From positions 7,363,001 to 7,427,000 of the forward strand of contig CM064713.1 of assembly GCA_032717465.1 (NCBI GenBank): DNA of 64,000 nt. Direction: 5' to 3'. This document shows, in pieces, positions 41,106 to 53,357 of the stretch. A model generated the notes under the pieces. The model did no database searches, had not been told where the DNA came from, and saw only the letters and a list, made by a program, of their open reading frames with translations. Position 1 is the stretch's first letter. Each line of letters opens with the position of its first letter. Source of the DNA: Coenobita brevimanus. Lineage: Eukaryota > Arthropoda > Malacostraca > Decapoda > Coenobitidae. The translations under genes were made by a program, and so were the position numbers.

Positions 41106-44100
41106 TGCGGCTGTGTTGGATGTGTTAGCTTTAAGTGAAACGAAGATGAAAGGGAAGAGTGAGTCTATGTTTGGAAGTGTGAATGGAAGATTGTCAGGTG
41201 TTGATAGAGGAAGGGCAAGAGAAGGTGTGGCCTTGTTAGTGAGTCCGGAAGTACAGCAGTGTGTGATTGAATGGAAGGAGATGTCATCGAGACTGATGTG
41301 GATGAAAGCGAAATTTGAACGTGAGTTGTGGGTGTTTGTGAGTGTATATGGGCCTGGTAGTGAAAGGGATGAAGAAGAGAGGGAGTCTTTTTGGAATGAT
41401 GTTGATGAGTATCTGCAGAGTTTTGGAGCGAATGTGAATGTGGTAATGATGGGAGATCTGAATGCTAGAGTGGGAAATGTAGCAGTTGAAGGTGTAGCTG
41501 GTATGCATGGTGTGCCTGGAAGAAATGAAAATGGGGAACGAATGATAGCGATGTGTGTTGAGCGAGAGATGGTGATTGGAAATACGCTGTTTGAGAAGAA
41601 AGATATTTATAAGTATACATGGGTGAGACAGGAGGGTGGAAGGGTTGTTGATAGAGCTTTGATGGACTATGTGGTTGTGTCTAGGAATGTAATAGGAAGA
41701 TTGTTGGATGTGAGAGTTCTGAGAGGGGAGGGTGGAGGTATGTCTGACCACTACCTGGTGGAGGGAAAGTTAAGAGTAGGTAAGAGACGGGTGAGAGCTA
41801 GGAGGATTAGGTGTGGCAGGGAGGTTTTGAAAGTGAGGGAGTTGGATAAAAGAGAGAAAATGATACGAGTATCAGGAAAAATTAAAAGATGAGTGGAACG
41901 CAGTGAAAGATCAGGAAAATGGCAGTGTGGAGGAGGAATGGCAGTTGTTTAAGAGTGCTGTGGTGGGGCTTGCAGAAGAGGTGTGTGGTGTGAGACGTGT
42001 GGGTGGTGGTGTAAGAAAAGGAAGTGAATGGTGGTGCGAGAAAGTAAGTATGGCTGTGGCTGAGAAGAGACGTGCATATGAAGTGTGGCTGCAGAGGAAG
42101 GATGAGATGTCATATGAAAGGTATAAGGGAAAGATGAATAGGGCGAGAAGGGCTGTGCGTGATGCTAAAGTGGCAGCAGATGAGAGGTGGGGTAGGCGGC
42201 TGACAGAGAATTTTCAACAGAATAAGAAAATGTTTTGGAAGGAAGTGAAAAGGCTGCGAAAATAAGAGTCCGGGAAGGAAGAACGAGTAAAAGCAGAGGA
42301 TGGAAGGATGTTAATTGAGATGGATGCAGTAAGGAAGAAATGGGCAGAGTATTTTGGAAGATTGTTAAATGTAGAGGAGGAAAGGGTGGCTGAGATTGTG
42401 GCAGATGGAAGGGTGCAAGGAATAAATGTGTTGGGAGAGTTGAATGATTCTTTGATCACGAAGGAGGAAGTGGAGAAGGCAGTAAAGGAGATGAAAACAG
42501 GGAAAGCTGCAGGTATGGATGGGTGTGCTGTGGAATGCCTGAAGGGTGGTGGAGTGACTATTGTTCACTGGTTAGTAACATTGTTGAATGTGTGCTTTGT
42601 GAAAGGTATGGTGCCAATTGACTGGGCAAGTGCTTGTATGGTCCCGTTGTATAAAGGCAAGGGTGATAAGTATGAATGTACTAGCTTTAGGGGTATAAGT
42701 CTGTTGAGTGTTGTAGGTAAGGTTTATGGTAGAGTGTTAATTATGAGAGTTAGAGAGGGTACGGAAGGAGTGATTGGTAATGAGCAGTGTGGCTTTAGGA
42801 GAGGGAGGGGATGCGTGGATCAGGTGTTTGCTGTGAGACAAGTGTGTGAAAAGTATTTAACGAAAGGCAAGGATGTGTTTTGGACATTCATGGATTTAGA
42901 GAAAGCGTATGATAGAATTGATAGGGAGGCTTTGTGGACTGTTTTAAGATTGTATGGACTTGATGGTAGGTTACTAAAAGGGGTGAAAAGTTTTTATGTA
43001 AATAGCAGAGCGTGAGTAAGAGTGGGAAATGCTGTGAGTGGTTTCCTGTGAGAGTGGGGCTGCGACAGGGATGTGTGATGTCGCCTTGGTTGTTTAATAT
43101 TTACATGGATGGTGTTGTAAGGGAGGTGAATGCAAGAGTTTTTGGTGGAGGTCTGAGTCTGGTGAATGTTGATGGTGGAGAGTGGAATCTGAAGCAGCTG
43201 CTGTTTGCAGATGATACTGCACTGGTGGGTGATTCAGAGGAGAGATTGAGTCAGTTGGTAGAGGAGTTTGGAAGGGTGTGTGAAAGGAGGAAATTGAAAG
43301 TAAATGAGAATAAGAGTAAAGTAATGAAGTGTACGAGGTTGGTAGATGGTAGGGGGATGAATATAGTTTTGAATGGCGAGTTGCTTGAGGAGGTAGAGTG
43401 TTTTAAATATCTAGGGTCACATGTTGCTGTGGATGGAAGAATAGATGCAGAAGTGAAGTTTAGAATAAATGAAGTAGGAAAGGTGCTGGGAGGAATGAAA
43501 AAAGAGTTTAGATGTCGTTCGCTTAGAATGGATGTTAAGAGAAGGCTGTATGAGGGTGTTGTGGTACCGACTGCGTTATATGGGGTTCAAACATGGAATA
43601 TGGGTGTAGCAGAGAGGAAAAGTTTGAATGTAATGGAGATGAGGTGTCTGAGGAGTATGTGTGGAGTGACATGTATGGATTGAGTGCGAAATGATGAAGT
43701 GCGAAGAACTGGAGTTGTTCGGGAGATGGCTGGTAGAGCTGAGCAGAGGGTGTTGCGATGGTTTGGGCATATGGAGAGAATGGATAATGAGCGATTGGTG
43801 AAAAAGATAGCTAGATCTGATGTGAGAGGTGTAAGGCTGAGAGGAAGACCACGAATAGGACGGATGGACAGTGTGAAGAGAGCGCTGGATGCGAGAGGGA
43901 TGTCTGTTGAGCAAGGGAGAGTGGCTGTGTGTGACAGAAATAAATGGAGAGAAATTTTGAATGAATAAGTGATGACGCAGCCCTGAGGAGATATTCTCCC
44001 GCATTTGGTCTGAACAGCTAGTCAGGTCAGGTGCGGGTAAGGGGATGGGTCTGTTATGATGTGGCAGGGGTAAACCAGCTCTGCTGTAGGGCCCTGCTGC

Positions 44101-44272
44101 TGATGTCACCAATTGCATTGTGCAGTTGACCCTTGTGCGGTGTGGTGCGGTGAGGATCTGTCCGTTCTCCCCTTTGGGGCTAAGATGCGAATGAATGTGT
44201 TTGAATGGATGAGTAAACGGGGAGTGTGTCGTCCTGTCTTGGCTACCTCCCTTTCCTTGGGGGAAGCAGCCT

Positions 44273-44315
<43 letters not shown>
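41106..44315 (+). mobile_element. RTE-M, RTE-like LINE of a second subfamily
   Basis: Begins inside the endonuclease (AVLDVLALSETKM). It runs through RT and a 300-base 3' untranslated part (43969-44274), and ends in a (TA)n run at 44275-44315. The protein differs clearly from RTE-1, and the tail is TA rather than GATA. Inserted in BEL/Pao gag. Confidence 0.82.
41113..43968 (+). pseudogene. Endonuclease-reverse transcriptase of RTE-M
   Basis: Five open pieces: 41113-41892, 41903-42265, 42308-43015, 43012-43683 and 43684-43968. Endonuclease: LALSETKMKGKSE, VVMMGDLNARVGN, MSDHYLVEGKL. RT: GKAAGMDGCAVECLK, GFRRGRGCVDQVF, TFMDLEKAYDRID, GLRQGCVMSPWLFNIYMDG, LLFADDTALVGD. C-terminal part: RWFGHMERMDNERL and KWREILNE. 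Breaks are single stops (for example TGA after GKIKR, TAA after RLRK, TGA after MD) and one frameshift near 43013. Confidence 0.83.
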
Positions 44316-44316
<1 letters not shown>

Positions 44317-45180
44317 TTGGGTTATAGTGAAGGGGGTGGAGATGGTAATAAAGGCTGAAGGGTGAAGTATCTCAAATCTCATGTATGCAAATGATGTGTT
44401 ACTTGCTAACAGTGAAGAATAACTTTGGAGAATAGTGCAGAGTTTTATGGTTGTACGTGGCATCTTGCTTTGAAAGTATATTTATGTAGCCATAATAATA
44501 TTGTCGTTTATTAGAAAAATATGCAAGTTTCAATGTAATATGCAGGGGAATGGACAGAAACTTGAAACAGTATGGAAAATTAATTACCTGTGTGCAGTGT
44601 GTGCAGTAACAGAAAAGAGATTTAAATGTTTAAAGCCACTGGAAACCGAAGTGGCATGTGGAAGGAAGGAGTGAAGGTGGCTGTTGATGTGGGGTAACTG
44701 GCATTAAACAGAGGTGTGAGTGTGGAGGCTGCAGGACTTCATGAAGGTATAACAGTAATCCATATTAACACAATGAGCATGAAACTTTTGTGAGGAACGA
44801 GTGTGAAAAGTGTTGGGAAACAGCAGTGAAAGACTGTTCATGAACGTGTGTGGGGTGTGTAAAATGAATAGGAAAAAATCTAATGTTATGTGTGAAAGAA
44901 GTGAAATAGAGAAATCTGTGTATATCAGGGAAGAAGTGAGTGTGCTTATATTTTGTGGTTACATGGAAAGAATGGATGTGGATTGGGATGGTGACAAGAG
45001 TATACGTCAATAAGTCTGAAGGTGAGGGGAAGTGTGGCTGGCTAAAAAAGAAGGTGGATGGATAAGGTAAATGAGTTTAAGAAAGCTTGATGTGGAAATC
45101 GATAGGACTTGGGAACAGACAAGGAACGATGTTGGAGACGGAGCAAGTGTCAAAGAACTGGTACCCTTTTGGTAGTCGAT
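44316..45180 (+). pseudogene. Strongly decayed RTE-like LINE remnant
   Basis: Short matches in order with the RTE proteins. LMYANDVLLANSEE near 44380-44425 sits at the RT active-site position, with YAND in place of FADD. IFCGYMERMD near 44945-44980 matches RWFGHMERMD. Many stops lie between. It is older than its neighbours. Confidence 0.5.
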
Positions 45181-46186
45181 GGCTTGACTTTGAGAGGTAA
45201 TATGAAATGCGTCTATAAAGAAAAATACAAAATGAGGTTAGGCCTGAATGGTACGGTGAGGCTTCTGAGGTCTTGAATGGTGTTGAATGAGTGTTTGGTC
45301 CTTTTCACATGGTACGCTGTTAATAGTTGTTCTTCTTTCGTATCTTCTGTCCTTGTTTTCCTACCCAGCTCCATACTAGGTGATGATGAAAATCTTCCAA
45401 AGTTCTAAGTACTGTACATACTAATGTCATTATTTGATTCATGCATGATTAGTTACAATGAGGCTGTTATTATAATCAGCAAGAACTTCTTGATTGATTA
45501 ATGCGGTAGTTGCCAAGGATTTATTGCTTTAGGCCGAATCGCGTTTCTGTCTGCATCAACAGCTTTTTCTTTTTCTGGGAAAGCTCGCATGGGAATTCAC
45601 ATTCTCTTTGGAGTGATGGTTATATTACTTTATTACACTTTTCATCTTTTGTGTTTCGGAACGGAGTACCGTAAGTTTTTTAACTCAGTTTTTGCGTTTT
45701 TTTTTCTCTCTGGGAAATTTGGCAAGACGTGGGATTTCCCGTCATCAGAATGCTTGAAACAAAGTAATAAACATGACACTGTGTAACATGGTGGTGACTG
45801 ACTTAGCCATAAGGTGATTGGTTAAGATAAGTTGGGCAACCAGTTATTAAAATTTATAAATGATAGAAGAGAGGTATCGGACTTGAAGTAAAAACGATTA
45901 TAAATCATCGATAACTTCTGTTATTCAATCAATTTTACCTTGGGTTAGTGGATTTTCTATCGACGTACTGTATACTTTCCTTCTTTGTGGGTAGTCTGTC
46001 TATATCCATACCCAAAACAATCCGTAATGCAACAAATTCATCCTTATATCTTAGCTCATTACCTAATGAATATTAGGTTTACAAAACAAGGGGCCCTTCC
46101 TCAGACTTTCACATAGGACCTTCAGATTCCTTGAGCTGGCACTCTTTATTTGGAGATAGATGCCACTAATTATAGCCCGCCTTTAA
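45181..46186. other. Unassigned AT-rich stretch
   Basis: No frame, repeat array or element ends recognised. The longest plus frame (45589-45786) has no features. Confidence 0.4.
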
Positions 46187-46947
46187 CCTGCCCCGTCCCG
46201 GAGACGTGAATTCACATCCTCACATGATGTGCACTCATATCCTGGAGACGTAAATTAACGCGGTAACATTGCAAGGTCCCTAATTTGCACAATTTTCAAT
46301 TTTCGCGAGTGATTTTTGGCACATATACACGGGACACCTTCCTCTACAAGATGCCAGGCAGGGACAATACCTTACCCAGCATGACCTCCTCCCCCCCCTG
46401 CATGACCTTTTCTCAGCAATTTGCCTGTTATCAGTGACCTGGCCAGTAAAGCCATGTCATGCAACGGTACGAAATTCAGGGCCAGAGTGATTCCCCAATC
46501 GATGACAATGTGGAGGACAAACATTAGAGGAAGAAAGTCAGAAATGATGATCAGGTAATGTGGCAAAAAAAGGTCAGGAATGGTGATGAGTTAGTGAGTG
46601 AAACAATGCTTATAATGCCTATATTACCATTTGAAAACCAATATACTCTCGTACTACATATAAATTCGTACCAAATAAATAAATAAATACCATTTATGAG
46701 TGATGTAGAATAGTTATCCTCCCATAGAACTCGTTTTCTTTGCAGCCAGCCTGATAGAAAACCCTGTAAGGTAAGGAGGTACTCCTACCTGGATCGAGTA
46801 TTTTAAACCTCAGGTGAGCGATTTCTCTGTGAATTTTCGATGTTTCTCACCAAAAGTGGATGTTTGAGCAAAAAAAAAAAAAAAAAAGGTCCAAAAATCT
46901 TGGGACTGGGGCGTACCACTGCCCAGAAAACGTCGGGATGGGGCGGG
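46187..46947. mobile_element. piggyBac-type MITE
   Basis: 761 bases flanked by TTAA on both sides (46183-46186 and 46948-46951). Terminal inverted repeats: CCTGCCCCGTCCCG at the left; the right end read inverted is CCCGCCCCATCCCG (2 mismatches in 14). ACGT follows in both, after a short offset on the left. No transposase frame. TTAA target sites and C-rich ends fit the piggyBac superfamily; non-autonomous. Confidence 0.72.
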
Positions 46948-46951
46948 TTAA

Positions 46952-47572
46952 CAAGGCAAGAGAATAGCTTTTGTCAGTTGTGTCTGTGTGTATGCGTCAG
47001 TGTGTGTGTGTGTATGTAACTTTTGCCAAAATATCTCAAAAAGTTGTGGACGAATTTCATCAAACTTTTAGAAAATAAAGTAATGTGGATGAGCAGAAGC
47101 CTATTACTTTTGGTGAGGATTTGATCAAAGACTCCAGAAGGCCAACAGTCATATATATTTTTAATGGGAATTGTCTTTTTGTGAAACGCGGTGACTGAAT
47201 TTGTGGAGTTTTGCGAATTTTCTTCAAATTTGGTTTGTATGAAACTTAAACCTTAGCCAAACACATGTTTCTGCGGACGATATGCAATTCAGCCCCCAAA
47301 TACTTTAGTTTCAATAAATTTTTAAAATCACATTTGCGATCTCTTGAAACACTATAATTATGGACTCTGTCTCAGAGAGAAAGAGAGAGGAGGGGGAAGG
47401 TGGGGGAGGTACGATGGCTGAAAAGAACAGCCCGCAATATAAATACTGATCAAATGCTAACCTAGTAAGTTTGGACAGGGCATTGTTACACACCTGTTTA
47501 GTACATCATTTCTCCACATTCTCTAAGACTGATCTGAATGTAAAGAAAATGTGGCAGGTAGTGTACAACTCG

Positions 47573-47573
<1 letters not shown>
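46952..47573. other. Unassigned stretch
   Basis: Contains a short TG-rich run (about 46985-47015) and moderately AT-rich sequence; no gene or element recognised. Confidence 0.4.

Positions 47574-47638
<65 letters not shown>
47574..47638. repeat. (TA)n microsatellite
   Basis: About 64 bases of TA dinucleotide repeat, ending in CACATC. Confidence 0.95.
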
Positions 47639-47643
<5 letters not shown>

Positions 47644-47845
47644 CATGTTAGATGCTTATGACTGTAAAGTAAATAATTAAAATATTTAATGGTACTGGAA
47701 CCTGCGGACATATGCACACTACGGCCTACACCAGTGTACATAAAGTACTATTCCAGAGATTCTCGAATCCCATCCTGTTGCTCACGATCACGACTGTGCT
47801 CTTTGTACAGTCTGATAGTGCTCTTTTGTTGTGCTTAAACACTAA

Positions 47846-48605
47846 AGGGGCTATCACACGGGAGACTCGTGGACGTCCAAACTGGCCGTGGACGTCCAAA
47901 CTTGCCCTCGCGGGAGGGTCATGGACGTCCACGGGAGGAAGGCCGCCTGACCCATTCGTGGACGTCCACGGTGACCGTGGACGTCCACGACTTGGTGGTC
48001 TCCTTCTTCTCTCTGGAGTTTACATGTAGTGTGTGTCCTCTGCTATCTTGAACTCTGTAGTCAGTTGAGGTGATATATTATGATTAATTCAAAACCGTCA
48101 GTAAACTTTGTACTTTTGATATTTCTGTTTGTCACAGAAACTTTTCATATATACCAAAATGTGGTAAATATGATGGAATGTGGATTGATTGTTTCCAAGA
48201 GAGGCCCGCGCACATTCAAAAGGCATACTCGGGAAGAAAGCACTACTGTGCAGGTTTCTATACTGGCTGCTTTCTTCATTCCGTGGGAGCCATTCTCTCA
48301 TCCACAATGCCCTCCTTCTCCCCCTCCTTTGTCTTCTTGCAGAGGCTTCTTCCTCATCCTGCAGGGTTAGAACTGCAGCACCCATTGCAAAAGTCACAAT
48401 CTGGTTCATGTCCATTGTTGTTGCTGATAAACATGTCGTCTGCTAAGGAGTTGGAAGTGACCTCCCAGTCGCGTGGGGTGAACTCGATAAAGAAGAAGGT
48501 GACCGTGGACGTCCACCATGTGATAGGGTATGGACGTCCAAGCTCAGTTTGGACGTCCGTTTTGTGCTGCACAAATTGTTCACGGGTCCCCGTGTGATAC
48601 CCGCT
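47846..48605. mobile_element. PIF/Harbinger-type non-autonomous element
   Basis: 760 bases flanked by TAA on both sides (47843-47845 and 48606-48608). Terminal repeats are AGGGGCTATCACACG at the left and, read inverted, AGCGGGTATCACACG at the right. Inside both ends lie repeats of the palindrome GGACGTCC: five at 47870-47990 and three at 48505-48560, several in the longer form GTGGACGTCCAC. A transposase-like remnant lies on the minus strand. A 3-base TAA/TTA duplication is the hallmark of PIF/Harbinger. Confidence 0.82.
48098..48415 (-). pseudogene. Harbinger transposase N-terminal remnant
   Basis: 105-codon frame inside the Harbinger-type element. Residues about 17-55 are Arg-rich and read RRQRRGRRRALWMREWL followed by QYRNL. 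This resembles the start of PIF/Harbinger transposases, where an Arg-rich stretch precedes a W-R-WL motif and a Y-NL. The nuclease domain is absent, so the element is a deletion derivative. The family match is from memory of the motif and needs a search. Confidence 0.6.
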
Positions 48606-48608
48606 TAA

Positions 48609-49169
48609 GCTCTGGGTGAAGTTTGTATCCGACGCAAAGTTGCTGGATCAGGGACACTAGGTGCCAGCTATAACCGCAAGTGTTACTGAGCCACAGTTTG
48701 AAGTGGCCGCCACTTGATCTCATTCCCAAAGGATGGGGATAGCCTCCCAGTGCCCGACGCAAGCATACGTCAGTCGTCTCTATGACTCTGCCAGATTAGG
48801 AAGATATTTTCTGACGTCTCTCATCCAATTCTGTTCCCACCTTAAGTGGACCCCAGCATCATCCGCCCCTGCCAAGCCTCTTTACAAGAATTACAGAAAA
48901 GGGCTCAGTGATAGTGCCATAAGGCATGCCTTGGATGCAACTGTGTCTAGTTTATCTAATAGTGGAGTGCGTTATCACGCTGACAGCAAAGCCATAGTCT
49001 GTGCCACGGGCAGATGCACGAACACATCCTGCTCTAACGCCACTCTCGAAGCGAAAATGAGTTCTGTTCCCCACGTAATTACTCATCAGTGCAACGACAT
49101 ACAGACCTAGGATACTTTCATTCGCAAGAGGAATAGTTGGTGAGTAAAATGGTTGTTTCCCTAAGTGCT
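48609..49169. other. Unassigned stretch, one 125-codon frame
   Basis: A plus-strand frame at 48733-49110 (MGIASQCPTQAYVSRLYD...) has no domain I recognise. It could be chance or the edge of an unknown element. Nothing else seen. Confidence 0.3.
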
Positions 49170-49174
49170 ATACT

Positions 49175-51258
49175 TGTAATGCTGTGTTTTTAAGGCGACT
49201 TCTCGTCGTAAAAACACTAGCTACTGAAGCGGGGTCCTCTTTCTAGACCGGAAGTAAAGCACTAACAAAGGAACAGGACATAAAAACCAGGCAGTATACC
49301 TTAACACATCTATTACCTAGATCCTACTCGTAACAATACACATAGAATGATATTTAAGATACAGGGACACAGAGATACAGAGTTAACACTTGGCTTCACA
49401 GAATAATCATATGCACTACAATAATCACACAGGGAGATTGTGAGTGTTCTTTAATAGGGTTCTTATGTCACTTGGAGGTAATATATAAATGGGATTGTTC
49501 ACTTTAAGAATACACAAGGTTGGGAGTCTGGTTTAGGGATATTACTATAAAAGAGGTAGGGTGCGGATAGCGACACTCGACACCGTCACCTTGTCACGGA
49601 GACACGTACACTTAGCTTTTGACTCGCCCGCGCCCTTACCTCGAGATTCACAGAAAACTCCCTGGTTCCTTAATATGGGGAGGGACTAAGATAATTCATA
49701 AGTTCACTTTCTGCCCTGGTAGCACTAAGTTCTGATGGGCCACTGTTTACTATGTTTTCTTGTGGAGTCACTGTCACTGTTTTCCTCTGTTTTCTGGGTA
49801 TAGTCACTGTTAGTTACACTTTAGGGTACAGGGAGGCTCTCCCGTCTGGGGGCCTCGACCTGAGAGGCGGCCCTCGTCTTAGGGCCGCGCCGGTGGGGTG
49901 CAGAGAGGCCCTTTGGTCTGGGGGCCTCGACCTGATAGGTGGCCCTCAGGACTGGGGCCAAACAGCCGGAGCAATCAGGCCTGTTTCTTCCGACTCCGGG
50001 GAGTGAGGGAGCCCGGATCACCTTTGTCGTGGGTTGTGGAGTCGAGCCTGGGCGTCCTGGGGCTGCGGGCACCAAGAGGGAGAGGCGCTGTCAGGACTGG
50101 ACTGCGGCAGCGTCTCCTACGGGGCTCCGGCAGGAACAAGGAACTCCCGGGTGTGGGCGGTAAGCCTGATATCGGGCCTTGCCACCACTCTAGTGTCTCC
50201 TCCGGGGCTATATTCCCAGATGGCGACGAAGGGCTCCCCGAAGGGAAAGAGGCTGGAGGAGGACTCTCGTTGCCCGTGGTTTCTCGGGTGTGTCTGGAGG
50301 CCGGAGCCGGGGGTCTCTTTCCCCTATTACACACTTTGGCTGTAGCCGTGAACTTGCACGGCGTATGGGGGACACCTATAGGGTGATCAGGGTCGCCCTT
50401 TCGCCGCGGCTTGGGACCGCCGGCGTGGTGTTGCTCCTGTAGTAGGAGACAAGCCGGAGGGAGGGGCACAGAGGCCACACTCTCTCCAATACGGATTGAA
50501 TCTATCTTCAGGGAATTCTCCACCCTGGTACGTGCCCCGGCCGGAGCCGAGTGTCTACCCGTACAAAAGACAACTACCGGGCGAACTGGTTCACCCGCAC
50601 GCTGCGGCTTGGGACCGTCCATGGGGTGTCGCTTCCGTAATAGGGAAGTGCTACACGTACGGTAGCAGGGGCTCTTTACCCTGATCCGTATTCTGGCCAT
50701 AGCCGAGAGCCGATCACCTCCCACAGGAACATCTGCCAGGCAACCGGGGTCGCCCGCACGCTGCGGCTTGGGACCGTCCACGGGATGTTGCTCCTGAAGG
50801 GGAGAACAGCAGGAGAGGGATGCACTAAGGCAACTCTCTCTCCCTAGTGTGTTAAGGCCGGAGCCTGGGGTTGCCTTCCTCTTTACACACTCTATTAGGC
50901 CGTAGCCTAGGGTCGTCTTTCTCTCTTTACTTTTTATTAGGCCGTAGCCTTGGGCCTCTTGCCCTAGAGGGTGTAACAAAGCCGTCAATACGGTGTTACC
51001 TGGGACTGAATTTCAGTCCCACCCTTATTCTGTCGATCACTGCTCTGCCCGCACAGTAGTTCACTTCCCCTGATCACCTGGGGTTGGGGCACTTGCGGGG
51101 AATAGGGACCCAGGGCCGTGATGCCCTGATGACCCTCTTGCCCGGGGTCACTAACCTCACCGGTGTGTCCTCCTGGGGTGGTGGTGGGGTGGCGGCTCGG
51201 TGGTGGTGTGGGGGGTGGTGAGGTGGGAGGTCCTGTGGCGGGCACGGCGGGCATTTTA
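49175..51258 (-). repeat. GypB 3' LTR
   Basis: 2084 bases. Differs from the right LTR by a few substitutions, a 12-base unit (extra TTGGGCCTC-type copy on the right) and a 4-base indel in AATTT-CAGTCCC near 51007. The indel breaks the LTR frame here. It contains TAGGCCGTAGCC short repeats near 50895-50950. Confidence 0.92.
49184..49217. other. Conserved LTR-end hairpin (GypB)
   Basis: GTGTTTTTA / TAAAAACAC (9 bp), with an inner CGAC / GTCG stem and an AGG bulge. The identical copy lies at 56661-56694 in the other LTR. Confidence 0.75.
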
Positions 51259-53357
51259 CCACCCTCTGCGTTGTTGAAGTCACGGCCCCGTGACTGGAGG
51301 TGGTAGGTGGTGGAGGTGGATGTCTGGTGGGCCGGGGTAAGGTGTTGGGTGAGGCTGACCCAGTGAGTGGTGAATGTGTTGGGCTCCTGATGGGGGTTGA
51401 GCGTGAGGTGGAGGGAGGACGGATGGTTGGTCCGGCGTAGGAGACGTAGCAGGTGGTAGGTGCCCCTGATTCTGGCTGGTGGGCGGTTGTATGGGTTCCA
51501 ATGGACTTTCGTCATCTTCATCTCGGGGAATGGTGCCTGGTGGAGAGATGAAATTTGAATGCTGGAGAGTGACGGGAGGTTGGTGGTTTTATTGGGGCTA
51601 ATTCGGTGCGAGGAACGTCGTCCTTTGGGGAATTGGGAAAGTTCCAACGTGCTTGGTGGAGGGGGAGGGTTATGGGGGAGGTGTTTGGGGGGGTATGTGG
51701 AGAGGGTGGGTTTTGGGGTGGGTGTGCGATGGGTGGAGGTGTTGGTGTGTATCTTGCGGGTGGGCGTGAGAGGCGTCCTGATCTGGTGGTGGTAGTGGTG
51801 ATGGTGGGTGTGGGTGGCGAGGGTGGTTGTGTGCGTGGTGGTGGTGAGGGTGTGCGGGGGTTAGGGGGGGAATGGTTGGGGGCGCGGTGTGGCTCATATA
51901 ATGAGAGTGGTCATGAGGGAGGGTGGTGGCGGTGTGGAGGTGGTGGGGTGGTGAGTGGTGTGGTTTTTGGGGGGGGGGGCGGTTGTGGTGATGTGGGTGG
52001 CATGGGCGAAGTGGGTTGGGAGGTGTTGGGTGGATGGGTGTTAGGTGGGTGAATTTCAGGTTGTGAGGTAGTGGTGGTTTCGGCCTGTGGTGGTGGTGTG
52101 TGGGGGGGTGGGCTGGTTGCTGGTGAGTTTGAGGAAGGGGGTGAGAAGGAGTAGGAGTAGGAGGCTGGGGGGTGATTCTGAGAAAGGTCGGGGTGGCCAG
52201 GTGTGCGGGCCGGGGTGCAGGTAGGCTTAGTGCGGGGGTGGGTGGTGTCGGGTGGGTGGAAGGGGCGCACGTGGCGATTTCTGTATGTGCGGTGTTGTCC
52301 TTGTTGATCCACAGTGACTTGGTATGGGTTGGGTACTCGCACAATTTTGTAAGGTCCGTTGAATCGGGAGGAGCTTTTGGGTGGGGTAAGTAGGTTTGCG
52401 ACGACAGCGGACTGGCCAGGTGTGTATGGGTTGGAGTGGGTTACGTCGGGTGCTAGGTCTTTTTGTGAATGAATGCAGATGGTGGAGGCGGCGTTTGAGG
52501 TGGTGGAGAGGGTCGGTGGTGGAGGGTGGGGTGGGTGGCTGTAGGTGGTCGCGGAGTGGTAGGAGTAGGGGCGATTCCCTGAAAACTCTTTCATGTGGAG
52601 TTATTCCATCCTCTCGTGGGCATGTATTTAAGCCCCATTGGATGATCTTGACGTAGGCAGGCCAGTCTTCATTTCCTGTTTGCATAATGCGTGTGCGGAC
52701 CTGGTTCATAAGGGAGCGATGGCTTCTCTCGCAGATGCTGTTGCCCTGGGGCCAGTAGGGGGATTAGTGGGAGATGTGGTATCCGAATATGCTTGCTAGT
52801 TCTTCCCAGACTTTTCCCGTAAATTCTGGAGCATTATCCGAATGTAGAGCCTGTGGAATCCCAAAATAAGGGAATACATGTCGGGTGAGGGCATCGGCAA
52901 CTGATACTGCATTGTGATCTTTGGCGGGGCAGGTGATGATAAACTTTGAATATACATCCACGAAGGTAATTATGTACTTGTAGCCTGCTTTTGGTGTGAG
53001 AGGGCTGACGACGTCTAAGGAGAGTAGTTGCCATGGTTTTTGTGCTGTTAATTTTCCTGTAGGGCCTGGTGTTCGGGTGATGTCCTTTCCTAAGGCACCT
53101 GCTCGACATGATTGTATAATCTTCTTTGCGATGGTGGATGGGTTCGGGGTCCAGTACATATCGTTAAAGACTTGTAGCAGTTTCTTTGTTCCCAGGTGGA
53201 TGCCGTTATGGGCATGGAGGTGGAGCATGGTGTCGTGGGCAGTGGCGGGGCTTAGGACGATGTGTCCGTTTGGGTTGAAGAGGTGTTCGCCGTGTGGGTG
53301 GAGTTTAGTGAATGTGGTCGGTGGGATCCAGGTAGGGCGTTGTTTGTTGTGCCACAT
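50985..53357 (-). pseudogene. pol: GypB integrase, Pro-rich tail and LTR extension
   Basis: Zinc region and core at 53357-52764 (HLHAHNGIHLGTKK, single Cys in SCRAGALG; SLDVVSP; HSDNAPEF). A TAA replaces Ser just before the catalytic Glu segment (ICERSHRS). Then come frames 52709-52227, 52594-51911 and 52344-51670 in changing phase, covering the GPY-type motif (RFNGPYKIVRV) and the Pro/His-rich stretch. The last frame, 51647-50985, holds the conserved tail (LLRLLRRTNHPSSLHLTLNP, SRGRDFNNAEGG) and runs through the purine tract into the LTR for 91 codons. Confidence 0.82.

Noticed and set aside
48733..49110. Possible host gene of 125 codons
   Set aside because: No domain and no splice-site support, and it lies between two transposons. 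Kept only as an unassigned stretch.
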